A stretch of 64,000 nt of DNA from Capronia americana. Taxonomy: Eukaryota > Ascomycota > Eurotiomycetes > Chaetothyriales > Herpotrichiellaceae. Location: the NCBI GenBank assembly GCA_016110215.1, contig JADWQD010000019.1:434001-498000 (forward strand), written 5' to 3'. Under the pieces are notes generated by a model. It was not told where the DNA came from. It saw only the letters and a program-made list of their open reading frames with translations, and did no database searches. The translations under genes and the position numbers were made by a program. The first letter of the stretch is position 1, and every line of letters starts with the position of its first letter. Below are positions 12,981 through 25,959 of the stretch, one piece after another.

Positions 12981-14251
12981 GATGGCTGATATATGGTGTC
13001 AGCGAAATCTGGGGAGATGAGTATGACGACCGCGGCGGAAGACCTCTGCTTGAGGTGAGAGCCATAGCTAATATACCACAGCTCCGCTATAGTCGATCAT
13101 ACAGTGTTCTAGGAACCCCTGTGCCCCTCTACCGGATATTGCATTCTTGGTGTCGGAGTTTGCTCAAGCAATTGCAGAATATGGAGACGAGCGGTATGGA
13201 GAAGCATGGGGAAATCTTGGGGAGAAGATCCTTCGACCGGTTCCGAGCCACTCACACTTTGTCGACACGCTTGTTGATACCCATCCATACGGGGTTTCAC
13301 CGGGCTAGCTTCTTGGTATAGCGGTCTTGACCTGACTCTCAGGTCAAAGCAGAAGGACGATCCGCAACTGCCGAAATGTGTGGATGAGTGGTGGTTGGAC
13401 TTATGATGATCCCACATCTTTTGAAAGCTCCAAGGACATCCTTTCTGGTGCTACTGTGCCAGCAATGAAATGCCGAGTTCAGTGCAGTCCTTGCATTTTT
13501 GCTCGTCTGGACGGACTCCCCACAAGCATGGAGCAAGCTTCTCCACAAACCTTAGAGTCGGACAAGCACAAGCGCCTTTGCGGGCTCGTTATGCTTATCC
13601 GTGAGCTCGGCTTCGTCCGTGAAAGCGGAGAAGACGAAGAGCAGACGTCGCACGCCAAGACATGATTTCAAACAGTCGAGGACGCAAAGCCGAAGTCCAC
13701 TCGAGCTCAACCTATACAGCACACGCTCAGCGTATCAACTGGTCCGCCGCGGTCATCTTGTGAGATGAAATCCGAATCTTTTTTTTCATGGATCATCTCG
13801 CTAATGCTGTAAGCAGCTATGTGGCGTCTGTATTGGTCAAATGGGAGCTTTCGACAGACACACCCTCAGAGCCTCTGAGTTCGACAGCTGTTTGCATACC
13901 GGAGACGGTCCTCATTTCTTAGATCATAACAATGTGCTACAACCATCTAAACTCCCGTAAATGACCCCGACTGGGCGTTTCCATAAAGAATACAGCAGGC
14001 AAAGCTTGATTGACCAGCAGCACACATTTATCGACCTTGAGAATGATAGGCATCGTCATGTCTGTTCGGACCCGTGCACGCGAGGCAACACGTGCTGCAA
14101 CTCGGAGAATCGCACATGCAAGTATCAACACAAATATGGGTTTCCCGATACTGCGCTAGGCCCTTCGCGTCGACAACGGCCTTCCCGGTGGTCGCGGCGG
14201 TGCGAGCCGTTTGTCTGACCCAAACACCGTCCCATCCGCTCCTTCTGGTCA
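12981..14251. other. Intergenic region
   Basis: About 1.27 kb with only short open frames of no recognisable family. It holds the promoter of the sugar carrier and the 3' flank of the cytochrome b561 gene. A run of eight T lies near 13780. Confidence 0.5.
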
Positions 14252-15653
14252 CTAGCGATACACCGGAGGTGCTTGGTTATTGGCATAGCTTTGTAGGGGG
14301 ATGCCGCCTTGGCCGTACAAAGGAAGCGGCGCTTCACCAGTGTATGCAGGTGCTGCACCTTGGCCCTCTCGGAAGTTAGCTGCTGCCGGCGTATTCATGG
14401 GCGCTTTCCGGGCCCGCTGACGACGTTTGAAGAACAGTACGGTGGCGACAAAAATGAACATCAAGACCATGGCGACGATGAAAATGATCGTGGCACGGTT
14501 GTTGCCGGCAAAACGAAAACCAGATATGCAGTTGGCCAAACCCAATCCCATCGTGAGGGGACCGAGGACCCGATGCCCCTTCATGATTTTTGCGGGTTGC
14601 TTCGTCTTCTTGTAGATCTGATGTCCAGTGAAACCGACGACCCAGGCGGTAAGAGCGAGACCAACGACGACAAATCCGACAATTTGATGAGGTGCTGTCA
14701 GATTAGGCGACTGGAAACGTCAGCACTGTGCACAAGCAGTCTGGGGAGGTTGCGCTCACGATCTTGTCCCTTTTGCTGATGGCAATTCCCACGCCCATAC
14801 CGAGGATTGTCATGAGTAAAGCCAGTGACTGAACACTCCAGTGAAGCCACACCTTCTCGAAAACGCGGAGGAACAAGAGTCCTCCAGGGAAAACGATCAA
14901 GAAAGCAGCGACCATGAGGAACGCATGAAATCCAGTCGCGCCGCGGAAATGGCCGTCTCCGCCGACAGGACCACCTCCGATGACGGTATCCGACGATGAG
15001 CTCACCACAGGAACACCACCAGCCCCAGTGGCCGCCTGGAGGTTAAGGTTGAAGAAGTTGTAGCCCTCGTGCTTGCTAATCTGAGCACTGACGTCGTTTG
15101 ACTTCAGCGTCCCGGTCGGACCAACAGCCCAAATCATAGCTTGGCTGGTGCTGTCAACGTTGATCTTTCCACCGTTCCAGCTGCGGCATTTGTTGCATTT
15201 TGCGTTGACAACGAAGGAGCCATCGACGATGCCGCTGCCGCTGAGGACATCAACCTGGACATCATTTGTGTGTGTGGGCATGACATGACCGGTCCCAATC
15301 CGAGGGCTGACCGTCACGTTCTTTCCATCCTGTGAAGCATATGTGACAAATATCAGGGTGCCAGCCATCTGTCCTCCTAAGCCAAAGGCAGCCCATGTTT
15401 GGCCGGCGGGTGCTGAGAAGTGGAAAAAGAGAGAGTCCGAGTTGTCGTTTGGTACGTTGATGGAGACGGTGATATTATCATTTGGATCCGGTGAGGTGCC
15501 TCGACCCACGTATGTCGAAGCCGGGACAGCAGCGTGCGCTGAGAGGAAGAATGCTATTTGAAGTCAGCGAATGTCAGCAGAGGTGTTGCTGTACTTACTC
15601 GTTAGACACAGCCCGATCAGTATTCTGATCTTGGATAGGGATTGTCTCGACAT
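14252..15653 (-). CDS. DOMON-cytochrome b561 membrane protein
   Basis: Predicted transmembrane electron-transfer protein of 435 residues. Three exons (15653-15599, 15553-14760, 14710-14252); the introns are 45 and 49 bp. Exon 1 plus the start of exon 2 encode a signal peptide ending near SAHAAVPAS. An extracellular DOMON domain related to the cellobiose-dehydrogenase cytochrome follows (about 35-210), with candidate heme ligands in GGQMAG and a later His. Then comes a cytochrome b561 core with four helix histidines seen in GFHAFL, WLHWS, PHQIVG and GHRVLG, the usual two-heme arrangement, and a final membrane span. The cytosolic tail is Pro/Ala/Tyr-rich and ends PPVYR. The family passes cytosolic electrons to an external acceptor, often Fe(III); the acceptor here is inferred. 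Confidence 0.88.
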
Positions 15654-16438
15654 GCTGGGGATCGTGCTCCTATTACTGTATGTATATGCTGAACGAGACG
15701 AAAGGTATACTCAAAGCGCCAAAGGACGGAGTGAAGGACCAGACACAGCCAGAATAGTGAAGGAGATGGCTTCGACTTTGGCACAACGCAAGGAAGGAGG
15801 GAGGAGAGGGAAGGAAAGGAAAGTACTCGAAGTCAGACCAAGCCTGGAATTATCACCAAATTCAACAATGAGCGGCTAGGCAATGGCGCCTGTTTTGAGC
15901 AGAGGCGGGTTTCAGATGTTGTCTGAAGCTGAAAAGAGATGCCCGTCCCCTGGATAAACACTTCGCACGTTTTAGGGCGAGGTCCGTGCAGGAAGGGGTC
16001 GGCAGTGAGCACAGTCATCCACTCGATTGGCACATTGACGGGGGCCTCTGGAGCACCGCTCGACGGTGCCTGGGGCTCGGTCGAGCCAGCAAGTCCACTC
16101 AATCCACACAGCCAGGCCCTTGACGGGCTCCGAAAGCTTAGCGGAGGGGCTTCGATTCTCAGCCCCGGGGAACTCGATACGGGCGACCAATTGCCTCCAA
16201 GGGATTATACAACTGGCGCTTACTTCTTTTCAAGCCACAGGACAATCGAGAACATCAGACCCCGAAATAGATCTTGCCTGGCCGCCACACCATGCCTCAT
16301 CCGCAATCTGGCGTCCTCCATCCGTCTTACCTGCAGGATATGATCTCTGTCGACCAGGACAACGAAGGAGAAGACGGACAGATCTCACTTCTGTACCAAC
16401 GTGGGTATATTGCTACAATACATGATTTCGTCAAGTCG
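15654..16438. other. Intergenic region
   Basis: Promoter of the cytochrome b561 gene and 3' flank of the Zn2Cys6 regulator. A purine-rich stretch lies at about 15,790-15,825. No gene recognised. Confidence 0.5.
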
Positions 16439-18831
16439 TCAAAACCATTCTTCCTGAACATTTGCAAAGTATCGTTGGAAGGCGTCCCCACGAACGGTGA
16501 AGTCTCCCACCGACGGCGACCAGCCAAAGTTGAAGACCGATGCCTCGTTGATAGTGAGTGGTACGTGCTCCGGAGTCCACATTGCCCCGACACTGCTGGA
16601 TGTTTCCTGGGACACGTTGTTGGGACCTTCGCTCATTGCGTCGCCACTCGTTGCACCAAGTGACTCTCGTACTCGCGGATCCAGGGCCACGCCACCGCTG
16701 TAGGGTTGAGCATTGCCCATGCCGAAAGCCCCCATTGCGTTTGTGCCTGTATGGAGTGGATAGTCTTGCATGAAGCGCTCCATGGGAGTTGGGTCGGGTA
16801 AATCAGCGAAGTTCATGTCCGGGGTCTGCTTGAACTGTGTTCTCTGGCCCTGTTGCGCCGCCCTCCGCGCCCTCGCCTTTGCCATGAGGTGTCGCAACGG
16901 TTTCCACAGCATCCCTTTCTGATACTTGGAACTCATCATTCGCTCATCATACACTGATTCAATGGCTTGCCATGCTCGGTCAACGTCTGGCCCAGGCGGT
17001 CTCGTGCAGATTTCCGACAACGCGAATGCCACCGACTGCCATTGCATGTACGTCCTGAACAACCAGCCCCATTTCGCCGTGTTCTCGTTCTTCTCCAGTA
17101 GATGTGAGAACTCAATCACCTCGACCGAGGTAATAAACACCCGATCACGGATCTCCGGGGGCAGGGATGGCTCTCCATCAACGACGGAGTACGCACGAGG
17201 GTGGTGTACAATCAGCCACATCTTCGCCAGGATGAGTCTGGCTACCGTCGCTGCAACCCAATATATGGGCATATTCATGTCACAATGCTGCAGGTACTTG
17301 TCTTCAAGTCTGCGGTGACATTCATCAATCAGCCGTTCCTTCTCTTCCAAGGACATTTCTTGGTCCTGAAAGGGACTGTGTCCTCCTGGAGCAGTAAAGT
17401 TAAATCGCCGCGAAAAGACGCCTAATTCGTAGCGGATCAAGCAGAAGGTCATTTCAGTGGCCCCGACCCTTTCCTTTGGGTACTCCTTCATACCTGGGTA
17501 TATATCGTCATCGTTCAGATTCAGCGGGATCTTTGTGTCATAGAACTGCTCCGTAAAAGTTGGGTCGACGCCATGATCCTCTGCTGATCGGTTGTCCAGA
17601 AGAGATATCTGCCACCAGAGTCTGCGCCGCATCTCCGTATCGAAGGGGTTGAGCCCAAAATGCGTCCCGTCGCGATGTATCCCCAATGCCTGTGCCAGGT
17701 GGATGGCGAGGCCTCCCAGTGCCCATACTAATCGGGAATCGTCACAATGCCTGACGAAGATCAAGAAAAAGGACAAGGCCTGCAAACACATGAGACTCGA
17801 GCTGTTCAGGAAATCCGCGCGAGCCAAAGCTTGCTCGGTCGCGAACCTGTACTTCTTGAGGAGAGAAGGTTTGTCTTCGTCCAACAGCTGCTGGCATTGC
17901 TCCGGCGTCAAACTGACCACCGCACCAAAATATATGGAGAAAAGCAAGGCCTCTGCAGGTTTCGAGACTCGATCAAGGCTGCTCGCCGCATTCATCAGGA
18001 TGGTTTTAGCAGTCGGGCGATGTAGGATTCGGACGATCGGGTCGACGTTCTCCTTGAATACTTCCCACAAAATGAATATCTGGCTCGGACTGGGGTGTAG
18101 CTCCCGCAAATCATGCATGATTGAGGAATAGCCAAAGAGAAATGCCTGGTGGTTCGATTGCCGGTCGGTCTCTGGCGACTGGACCTCATCGCCGTCGTCG
18201 GTACTTGACGGGTCTAGCAGATCTCGCATTTCCGCAATCTAGGCAATCGTTAGCAGGCGCCTGGGACCAGCGGCGCAAGACATACCTCGTCACTCATGCC
18301 CGTCCAAAATGCATTGCTCACATAGCGACTGCGGTCGTCGCTGATGACCAGCCGCCCCAAGTTCTTGTCGATTGATTGTCTCTTTGAATCCGATCGGTCA
18401 GATGTCGGCGAGTCGCCTGCTTGGACGTCTCCGAATCGCGCTCGAATGTCGGCAGATCCTGTAAGGGTAGGCGAGACAACCCCATTCTCATCTACCTGGG
18501 CACCCAGACTGTGGACAACGCCCTCCAGCCTGCGCAAACGGGCCAGCAACTCTGCATCGGGCGGCTTTCTTGATTTCCTTGGTGCTCGGCCAGGTCCCGG
18601 GAACACACATTCAATCCCCGCTCTTACACAGTTTGCACATGGATTTTCTTTATTGCATCTCACCTTCCTGCGACGACATGTGACACAACTTCGCGGGTTC
18701 AGGCGAGGCGCAGGAAGGTTGGTGGCCGCCCCATTCTGTGTCTCTGATGAGACACCAGCGGAACGGCCTTCGCTCTCGCTCTTGCTAGGCTCGAGGTTTG
18801 TCTGTGCGCTTTCTTCGACGGGTTGCGACAT
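16439..18831 (-). CDS. Zn2Cys6 transcription factor with fungal_trans domain
   Basis: Nuclear DNA-binding regulator of 781 residues. Two exons, 18831-18286 and 18238-16439, are joined across a 47-bp phase-0 intron. The zinc cluster has Cys49, 52, 59, 65, 68 and 75, followed by a basic stretch (GRAPRKSRKPP) and a short leucine-rich segment (LLARLRRLEGVVHSLG) that probably dimerises. The middle homology region has the family pattern LALGIHRDGTHFGLNPFDTE followed by RRRLWWQISLLD. The C-terminus is low-complexity and could activate transcription. It lies tail-to-head upstream of the cytochrome b561 gene on the same strand, but target genes cannot be deduced from position alone. Confidence 0.92.
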
Positions 18832-19848
18832 CTTCGGCGACCGTTGTGCCAGCGATTAAACGAAAGTCATCTTGGTAGTGGAAAGGTATCCTCGTTGGGC
18901 CAGGGTAGATATCGTCGCGCTGAGATGTGAGCAATCTGAAAGCCACGCAGGTAGGGATTTGTTTGATCTTGTGTATGGAGGTATTAGAAGAAGAGTCAAT
19001 TACGGCCATGCACGACAGGAAATGCATGCTATGTCACCCATCTGGATAGTGCGCCGGAGCGCCGGTCCACCTCGTACAAACTCCGCACCCCCACCTGGTT
19101 AATAATTCCGCATGTACGAGTTACGGACTCGACGTGCCCTCGGATTAGCCCTCTGCGGTTTGGCTTGCTCGCCAGAATACGCCTTTTCCATCAGGTTGAG
19201 GAGAAGGATATTACTTCAAACGGAATTCGGATCTAATCTACGTCCGGAAATCCAGGCACCTGACAAGCAGCGAGCCGATCGTCTTGTCTTTTCCATTGTG
19301 AGTTCCAGAAATCGGGAGAGTCCACCGCGAAAGGCAGTAGGTGATTGGAAGCCCAGAAGTACTATGCCTGCTCACATGTCCCGGGAAATCAGGTTAAGCT
19401 CGTTCCTTAGAGTCCCAGAAGAAAATATATGAGCGATTTATCAACCTCGCTCCGGCTCTATCAGAGCTCCCCAGCCTGGTCGATAAACCAAGGTTGCATG
19501 CCCCAGACCATTGCCCTAACGTCCCACAGTACATGCACTTCCCTTTGGGCCTACTCGCCACACGGGAGGTTGTGGCCGCATGGAGGAAACCCACGCCTTG
19601 AAAAGCCCTCCGCATTGAATGCGTGAAAGGCGTGGAAAGGGCCAAGAGAATTTCCCTGGGCAAACGACAGATACTTGAAACCGCATTACACCTCGCTCCG
19701 ACAAAGTGAAACTCCAGAAGCATGCTCTCGTCATCGCTGGTGCATCGAGAAAGGATGAGTCATAGTCCCGCAACAACAAGACAACCTGTTCATGAACTGT
19801 GAGATCTCAAGAAAACCTGATCATCCCGATTAGCGCTTGCCTTTATCT
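18832..19848. other. Intergenic region
   Basis: About 1 kb. Promoter of the Zn2Cys6 regulator and the 3' flank of the Nik1-type kinase. No recognisable gene. Confidence 0.5.
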
Positions 19849-22800
19849 TCATCCCGACCACGACATCGAACGTACACTGCTATTAGCCACCGACATCGGA
19901 TCGGGCTCGCCGTCTCTGCCTACCGACGGACTCTCGACGCTCCCATGGATCACAGATCCCGACGTCGTGATAGACCTTTCACTAAAAGGAGGCCTCAGGC
20001 CCAAGCTTGAATCCTTTGAAGCAGCGGTGGGCTTGGGCGGCAAAGCCGATGGCCTATCCTCTGCAGCAGCATCGTTCGACTTCCCAGTGCCATTGGCCTT
20101 TGACCGAGCGTGCTCGTGGAAAATATCAGTCACCCGGTCAGATGCCACCCGCAGAATCGTTTGCATCAGCAAGTTTTGCTTCAGTGGCTTCGACAGATAC
20201 TCGTCCATCTGTGCCTGGATGCATTTCTCGCGGTCGCCCAGCATGGCGTGCGCCGTAAGCGCCACAATAGGTGTCCTAGGAAGTCCCTGCTCCTTCTCGT
20301 ACTGACGTATCTCGCGGGTGGCCTCGAAGCCACCCATGACCGGCATCTGGACATCCATGAGGACAATGTCGAAGCGGCGGTCCTTGATGGCGTTGACGGC
20401 CTCCAAACCGTTGCCGACCACGGTGACGACGTGGTTGTACTTCTCCAATATCTTGATCGCGACCTTTTGGTTGACCTCATTGTCTTCAGCCAGCAGAACA
20501 TTGAGTGACTTCTTGTAGTCTTTAATGACAGGAGTAGACCGCCCTTCTAGAGCTGGTATCAGACAATTGCCTAGGTCGATCAACTGACATGGCGTCGTCA
20601 TGTAAGAAGCTATGCCAAGGTCAAGTACAGTTTTGAGGCTGATAGACACAGTAGGGTTCAGAAGAACCATTGGAATATACTTGAACTTGTCAAGCTCCCG
20701 CAGCCTCTGTGCAGTTTCCAGCTCATCAATGACGATAACATCATACCCCTCGTCGCTGGTTCTGCCCTTGCGGTCAACAGCGGCAATAGGATCTGGGACC
20801 TCGATCTCGCTTCTCACGACCTGAACATGAAGTGCAAGCTCTTCAATCATGGCGGGAACGCGTTCGAAGAATTTGGACACTCCTTTGTCGACCACTAGCA
20901 CTCTATGCTTTCGGAAAGGATATAGCTGTGAGCTGATGACACTGATGTCATCTGTCGCGTACTTGACGATGCAGGAAAAGTGGAATTCGCTGCCATGGCC
21001 AAAGTCGGAAGTCACCCAGACTTGACCCCCCATGAGGTTGACCAGACGTTTTGAAATGGACAGCCCAAGACCAGTACCACCAAATTTCCTCGTTGTGGAA
21101 CCATCAGCTTGCTGGAATGTGTCAAATATAAGGTCCAGCTTATCGGATTGGATGCCAATGCCTGTGTCTGAGACGACGAACTCGAACGGGAACTCGTCGG
21201 GCGCACAATTGGAGATGAGATCTCTGGATTTCTTGATCGTGACCTTGACCTCGCCTTGATCGGTGAACTTGATGGCGTTGCCTACCAAGTTGAGGATGAT
21301 TTGCCGCAGCCGGAAGGGATCGCCAACGACGTAGTCCGGAACAGAGTTGTCCACATCGAATGCCAGGCACAAGGTCTTCTCGTTGGCCTTGACAGCTAGG
21401 GACTTCAAGGCGTTGAAAACTGTCCCGCGGACCGTGTACGGTATAGCTTCTATGGCCATGCGGTTGGCTTCGATCTTGGAGATGTCGAGGATGTCATCAA
21501 TGATAGTTAGTAGGCTGTTAGCAAGATTGTGGACAGTGTTGAGCATCTCTCGTGAGTGCGGCTTCAAGTCGTCGGTGTCAAGTGTGAGCTGTGTCATGCC
21601 GATGATGCCGTTCATAGGGGTTCTGATCTCGTGGGACATGTTTGCCAGGAACTCGGACTTCGTCTGATTCGCGAGTTCGGCAGCTTCACGCGCAGCTGTA
21701 TTTCTCTGGATGCTGTCTCTCAGGTTCGAAATCATTTGATTGATTTTCCGCTTCAATTCGTCCATCTCGCCAGACGCGTTGACACTGATGAGTTTCGAGA
21801 AATCACCTTCGGTCGCTGCATCTGTGATTTCACCGAAAGCACGAACCTGAGCAGTCAGGTTTTCAGCCATAGTATTGACGTCCTCGGTGATCTCTTTCCA
21901 TCGCCCACTGACATCGTGAACATTGGCCTGACCACCCATCTTGCCATTGACGCCCACATCTCGGGCGACCCGTCTTAGTTCGTGTGCAAATGTGGCCAGC
22001 CGGTCTACCATGTTGTTGATGGTGACTTTCAGGGTCAGAATTTCTCCATGAGCTGGCACCTCGATCTTCTTGTCCAGATTTCCAGCGGCAATTGCTTGTG
22101 TCACGTCTGAGATACTTCGCACCTGATTTGTCAAATTTGAAGCCATCGTGTTGACATTGTCTGTCAGATCCCGCCATTTGCCTTGGACATTGTCGACCTT
22201 TGCCTGTCCACCGAGCGTGCCGTCGGTGCCGACTTCCCTTGCCACTTTGCTGACCTCAAACGCGAAGGTGTTCAATCTGTCAACCATGGCGTTAATCGTG
22301 ATTTTCAGGTCGAGGATTTCACCCTGCACATTGGCTGTAACCTTCTTTGATAAGTCACCATTGGCAACCGCAGTGGTAACTGTAGCGATCTCTCGCACTT
22401 GCGTCGTCAAATTCATGGCCATGCCGTTGACATTCTCTGTTAGATCTTTCCATGTACCCTCGACATCATGGACAGTCGCTTGTCCTCCGAGGACCCCATT
22501 GGTGCCGACTTCTTTTGCCAAATACGTAACTTCCTGAGCAAATTGCTGTAACTGGTCGACCATATCGTTGATCGTGATCTTGAGTTGTAGAATCTCGCCT
22601 TTACAGCTTGCCGTGACCTTTTGAGTCAAGTCGCCTTTGGCGACAGCCGTGGTGACACCTGCAATATCGCGCACTTGGGTAGTAAGATTGTCGGCCATGG
22701 CGTTTACAGATTTAGTCAACTCGTTCCAGGTGCCTTGAACTCCTTCGATCTGAGCTTGTCCACCAAGAACGCCCTCGGTTCCGACATCAGTTGCTACCCT

Positions 22801-23927
22801 GGTGACTTCAGTGGCGAAAGTTCTCAGTTGGTCCACCATGGTGTTGATAGTATGCTGCAATTCGAATATTTCGCCCTTTGCGCGGCTTTGGACTTTTTGA
22901 CTGAGATCACCACGCGCAACAGCCTTGGTGACTGTTGCGATCTCTCTGACTTGGTCGGTTAAATTTGCTGCCATTATGTTCACTGCAACGTGTAAGTACA
23001 AGCCAGCCGCAAGGAAAAGTCGGGGGTTATACCATTATCAGTCAGCTCTTTCCAGATGCCGTGAACGCCACTGATTTGGGCTTGACCACCCAGTATACCT
23101 TCGGTACCGACCTCGCGAGCGACGCGGGTGACTTCGCTGCCGAAGATCTCAAGCTGGTCCATCATAGTGTTTATCGTGACCTTGAAAGCCGCGATTTCAT
23201 CATCCATTTCCGTTGCCTGAATCTGCACTCGTTTGGACAGGTCGCCGTTGGCAACCTGGGTGATAATACCACCAATCTCACGTAGTGCCTTCTGAAAAGC
23301 TTCGTTGGCTTGCTGGTGTTTCCGCAGTTCTCTTTCCAGGATTGAGACATCTTCGTTCTCCACGCGCATGAATGCTTGTTTGGCCTGTTCTTCGGAATTG
23401 CGCAAGCCTCGACTGATCTCGGCAATTGTGTCTCGTTGGCTCTTTATCTGCTCCGCTTGCCTTTCTACATGTTCCCGTAGTATGCTGATATCATCCTCGC
23501 TGACTGTACGGTCGGATGCGGAGGGGCGAAGGGAGTGTCTGGCGGCGAGCAGGTTGTTGACGCGTTTCGACTGGGTGCCATTTGAGGCGGCTCTCTCGCT
23601 TGAGTCTGCGGAGAGATCAGTGCCCGCGTCTCCCAAAGAAACTCGAGCTTCGGCCGGGTGCCCAAGAGGTGATGTAGGACTCTGAAATTCACCTGGTGTA
23701 TCTGGAAGTGAGCGCCCGACAACATCCGCCCTAGATTCGAGGTAGTGGATGCGCCTCGCGAGAGCCGCTATTTCGGCTTCCAAGTCCTCTTTGCTAGCTG
23801 TGTCGTCGCCAGGGAGCTTGTAAGGCGGCAGCTTCAAGCCATTGGTGTAGGCAGAGGCAGTCGAGCCTTTGGCCAAACCACGCAGAATTGCCGCAGCGGC
23901 TGCCAGTGTCTCGTCCGGGCGAGACAT
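19849..23927 (-). CDS. nik1: Group III hybrid histidine kinase with six HAMP repeats (Nik1/Os-1 type)
   Basis: Cytosolic osmosensing hybrid histidine kinase of 1342 residues. Two exons, 23927-23033 and 22982-19849, with a 50-bp phase-1 intron. The start MSRPDETLAAAAAILRGL matches the usual Nik1 N-terminus; the open frame runs further upstream but looks non-coding. A coiled coil at about 140-220 precedes six HAMP units of about 92 residues, centred near 225, 317, 409, 501, 593 and 685 and marked by repeated GDLS/GDLT and LGGQA motifs. The HisKA box SHEIRTP has His749; N, G1 (DTGIGI) and G2 (GTGLGL) boxes follow. The C-terminal receiver has Asp1175 in LMDVQMP. In other fungi this family signals through Ypd1 to Ssk1 and HOG, and is needed for phenylpyrrole and dicarboximide fungicide action. 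Confidence 0.97.
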
Positions 23928-25959
23928 GGACGGCGCAGAAACTTCTATGGGTTGTTCCTCCTCATGAGTAGCAGTCGACACGTGATGGTGGCAAGCCTTT
24001 TCGGAGTGCCAGATGGCCCTGATCCTGGGCTGCGTCCAGCAGCGCACACAAAATGGCCGCAGAGCCACTTTGCTCGATGGTGGGAAATGTCGTTCGATGA
24101 TCGGTAATGAACGCGGGCGCTGGCGGTCAGGTGGAAACGGAAGTTGAGTTGTATGGTAAGATGGGATCCTCGACCAATTCCCGAGAGCAGGCGCTGGGCT
24201 ATTGGCCGACGTGTTAGGCGGGATGAGGATGCCCAAAGGCGCTAGGTGACAAGCGGATACACAGTCAAGGGTCCAGGCAAGGCAGGATGAATTCTCGGCT
24301 GCTGTAATAGTGGCTCTCTGATAGCAATCCGCAACATGCACTTCAAAGGAGGGCTCGGGGAGGGACGAAACGAAATCGACAATCTAGGTGCATAGGAGCA
24401 TAATAGGGAAAGAGCAATCTCAACAGCGCATAATAACGGAGAAGGTTTGCGTTAGCAAGAAAGGGATGATAATGAATACAGTATACGAGTAGAGATGTAT
24501 CGAAGGAACCGCGAACTCCTGAGAGCGCGATCGTCGTTGAAAGTGCCTAAATGGCCACACCAAGGATACCGAGGGACCAACAGGCGCAGGCTTCCACGAG
24601 CCACAAGCACTGCAGTGGCAGCCCCCGAAGTTCTGGCCGGATAGGGATGAGGCCGGGTCGACAATTGGTTCGTCAAGCCTTGACGAGGCACCCACTTGAG
24701 GGGTCGTTACCACAGTACATCAACCTTTTGCCCAAGAGGAGCGACAAAGATGCCTTGCTATCCGATGTCAGGACAAATAGTAATTTTTATTGCTTCGCTG
24801 CTGGTGGCAACAATGGAGACCCAGCGTGTAACTCCGGCGGGCATGCCATAATAATTACCAGATGCTCCTGATGGATAATAAGGATGGATTTTTGCTGCAC
24901 AGTTTAAGTTCAAGCTGAAACATTATGGCCATTTCCTTCCAACATCGACGATGGCATCTTTAGAAGATGCCCCGAGCCGCTTTTTTATCACCGCTTATTG
25001 GAGATCGGCGTACTGTGGTATGCGAGCGTTGTGTGGCGGCTGAGCGATTGTGGTTAGACCTCGTGAGTGAAGTGTGCGTCATTGGAGCTGCCACCATGCA
25101 GTAGGTGTACAGTAAGAAAATCTAGCGTGCGGTGCAGGTAACAATGACGTGCCTTGTCATCTCCCAAGCCAGCCTCCTGATCAAAAAGAACCTGACCCCA
25201 CTCAGAATCGGCGGTGACCTTAGATTTGGGACAACAGGATTTCCGCTTGGCTGGAGATACGCCGCGAGCTTGTTTCCGCAGGTTACATGTAAGAGAATGA
25301 GGACAGAATCTGCGTATATCGTGAAGCTCTGATATTCTGTGCAAAAAAGTTCGTTGATTCATATGTCTAGGAGCCCAGTGTATGACGAGGACATGTTGTT
25401 ACGCTGCCTTCCTAATAAGCTGTGACATCCGTACTACACAGTAGAACGCAAAATGCAGTGCAGCTGTTGCTCATGCACGCACATATGAGTATTGAAACCC
25501 AGATCGCCATCAGGTCGCCATCTTTGGCTGCCGCGAGGCATGGGTGCAAAACGTTTCAGATCGCGCATGCTCCACTTCGAGCCACCCACAGAGGGGTGGA
25601 GGGCGTCATGATAATCCAATTCACAGGCTAAATTGTAGTTGGAGCTGGGATACACTATGTGGTGTATCGTGGTAGTAAAACACATGAGGCTCTTTACCAT
25701 ATGCCTGGCATCCTGTACTCGAGATTGTCTTGGATCACAAGCACATGGAAGACGAGACAAAAGTAGCATGGCAAGTCCCAGATTGCACAGAACATCAAGG
25801 TTCCTTCGTGGCAGGTATTAGGCTGACCATCAGAACCCTCCATGCTATCTCATCATGTTTCTCCTGTAAATTCCTGTGCAGCATTGTAATACATCGTAGA
25901 GGATCGTTTGTGGCTGGGTCACTGCTTCTGAAGCCTTCAATACAAAATTAAACTGGCCC
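23928..25959. other. Intergenic region between nik1 and the fungal-specific protein gene
   Basis: About 2 kb. The part next to the kinase probably holds a long 5' leader. The rest has only short open frames of no known family on either strand. Confidence 0.5.

Noticed and set aside
13780..13800. T-run as a terminator or RNA polymerase III stop
   Set aside because: No tRNA-like or A/B-box sequence was found upstream, so the run alone means little.
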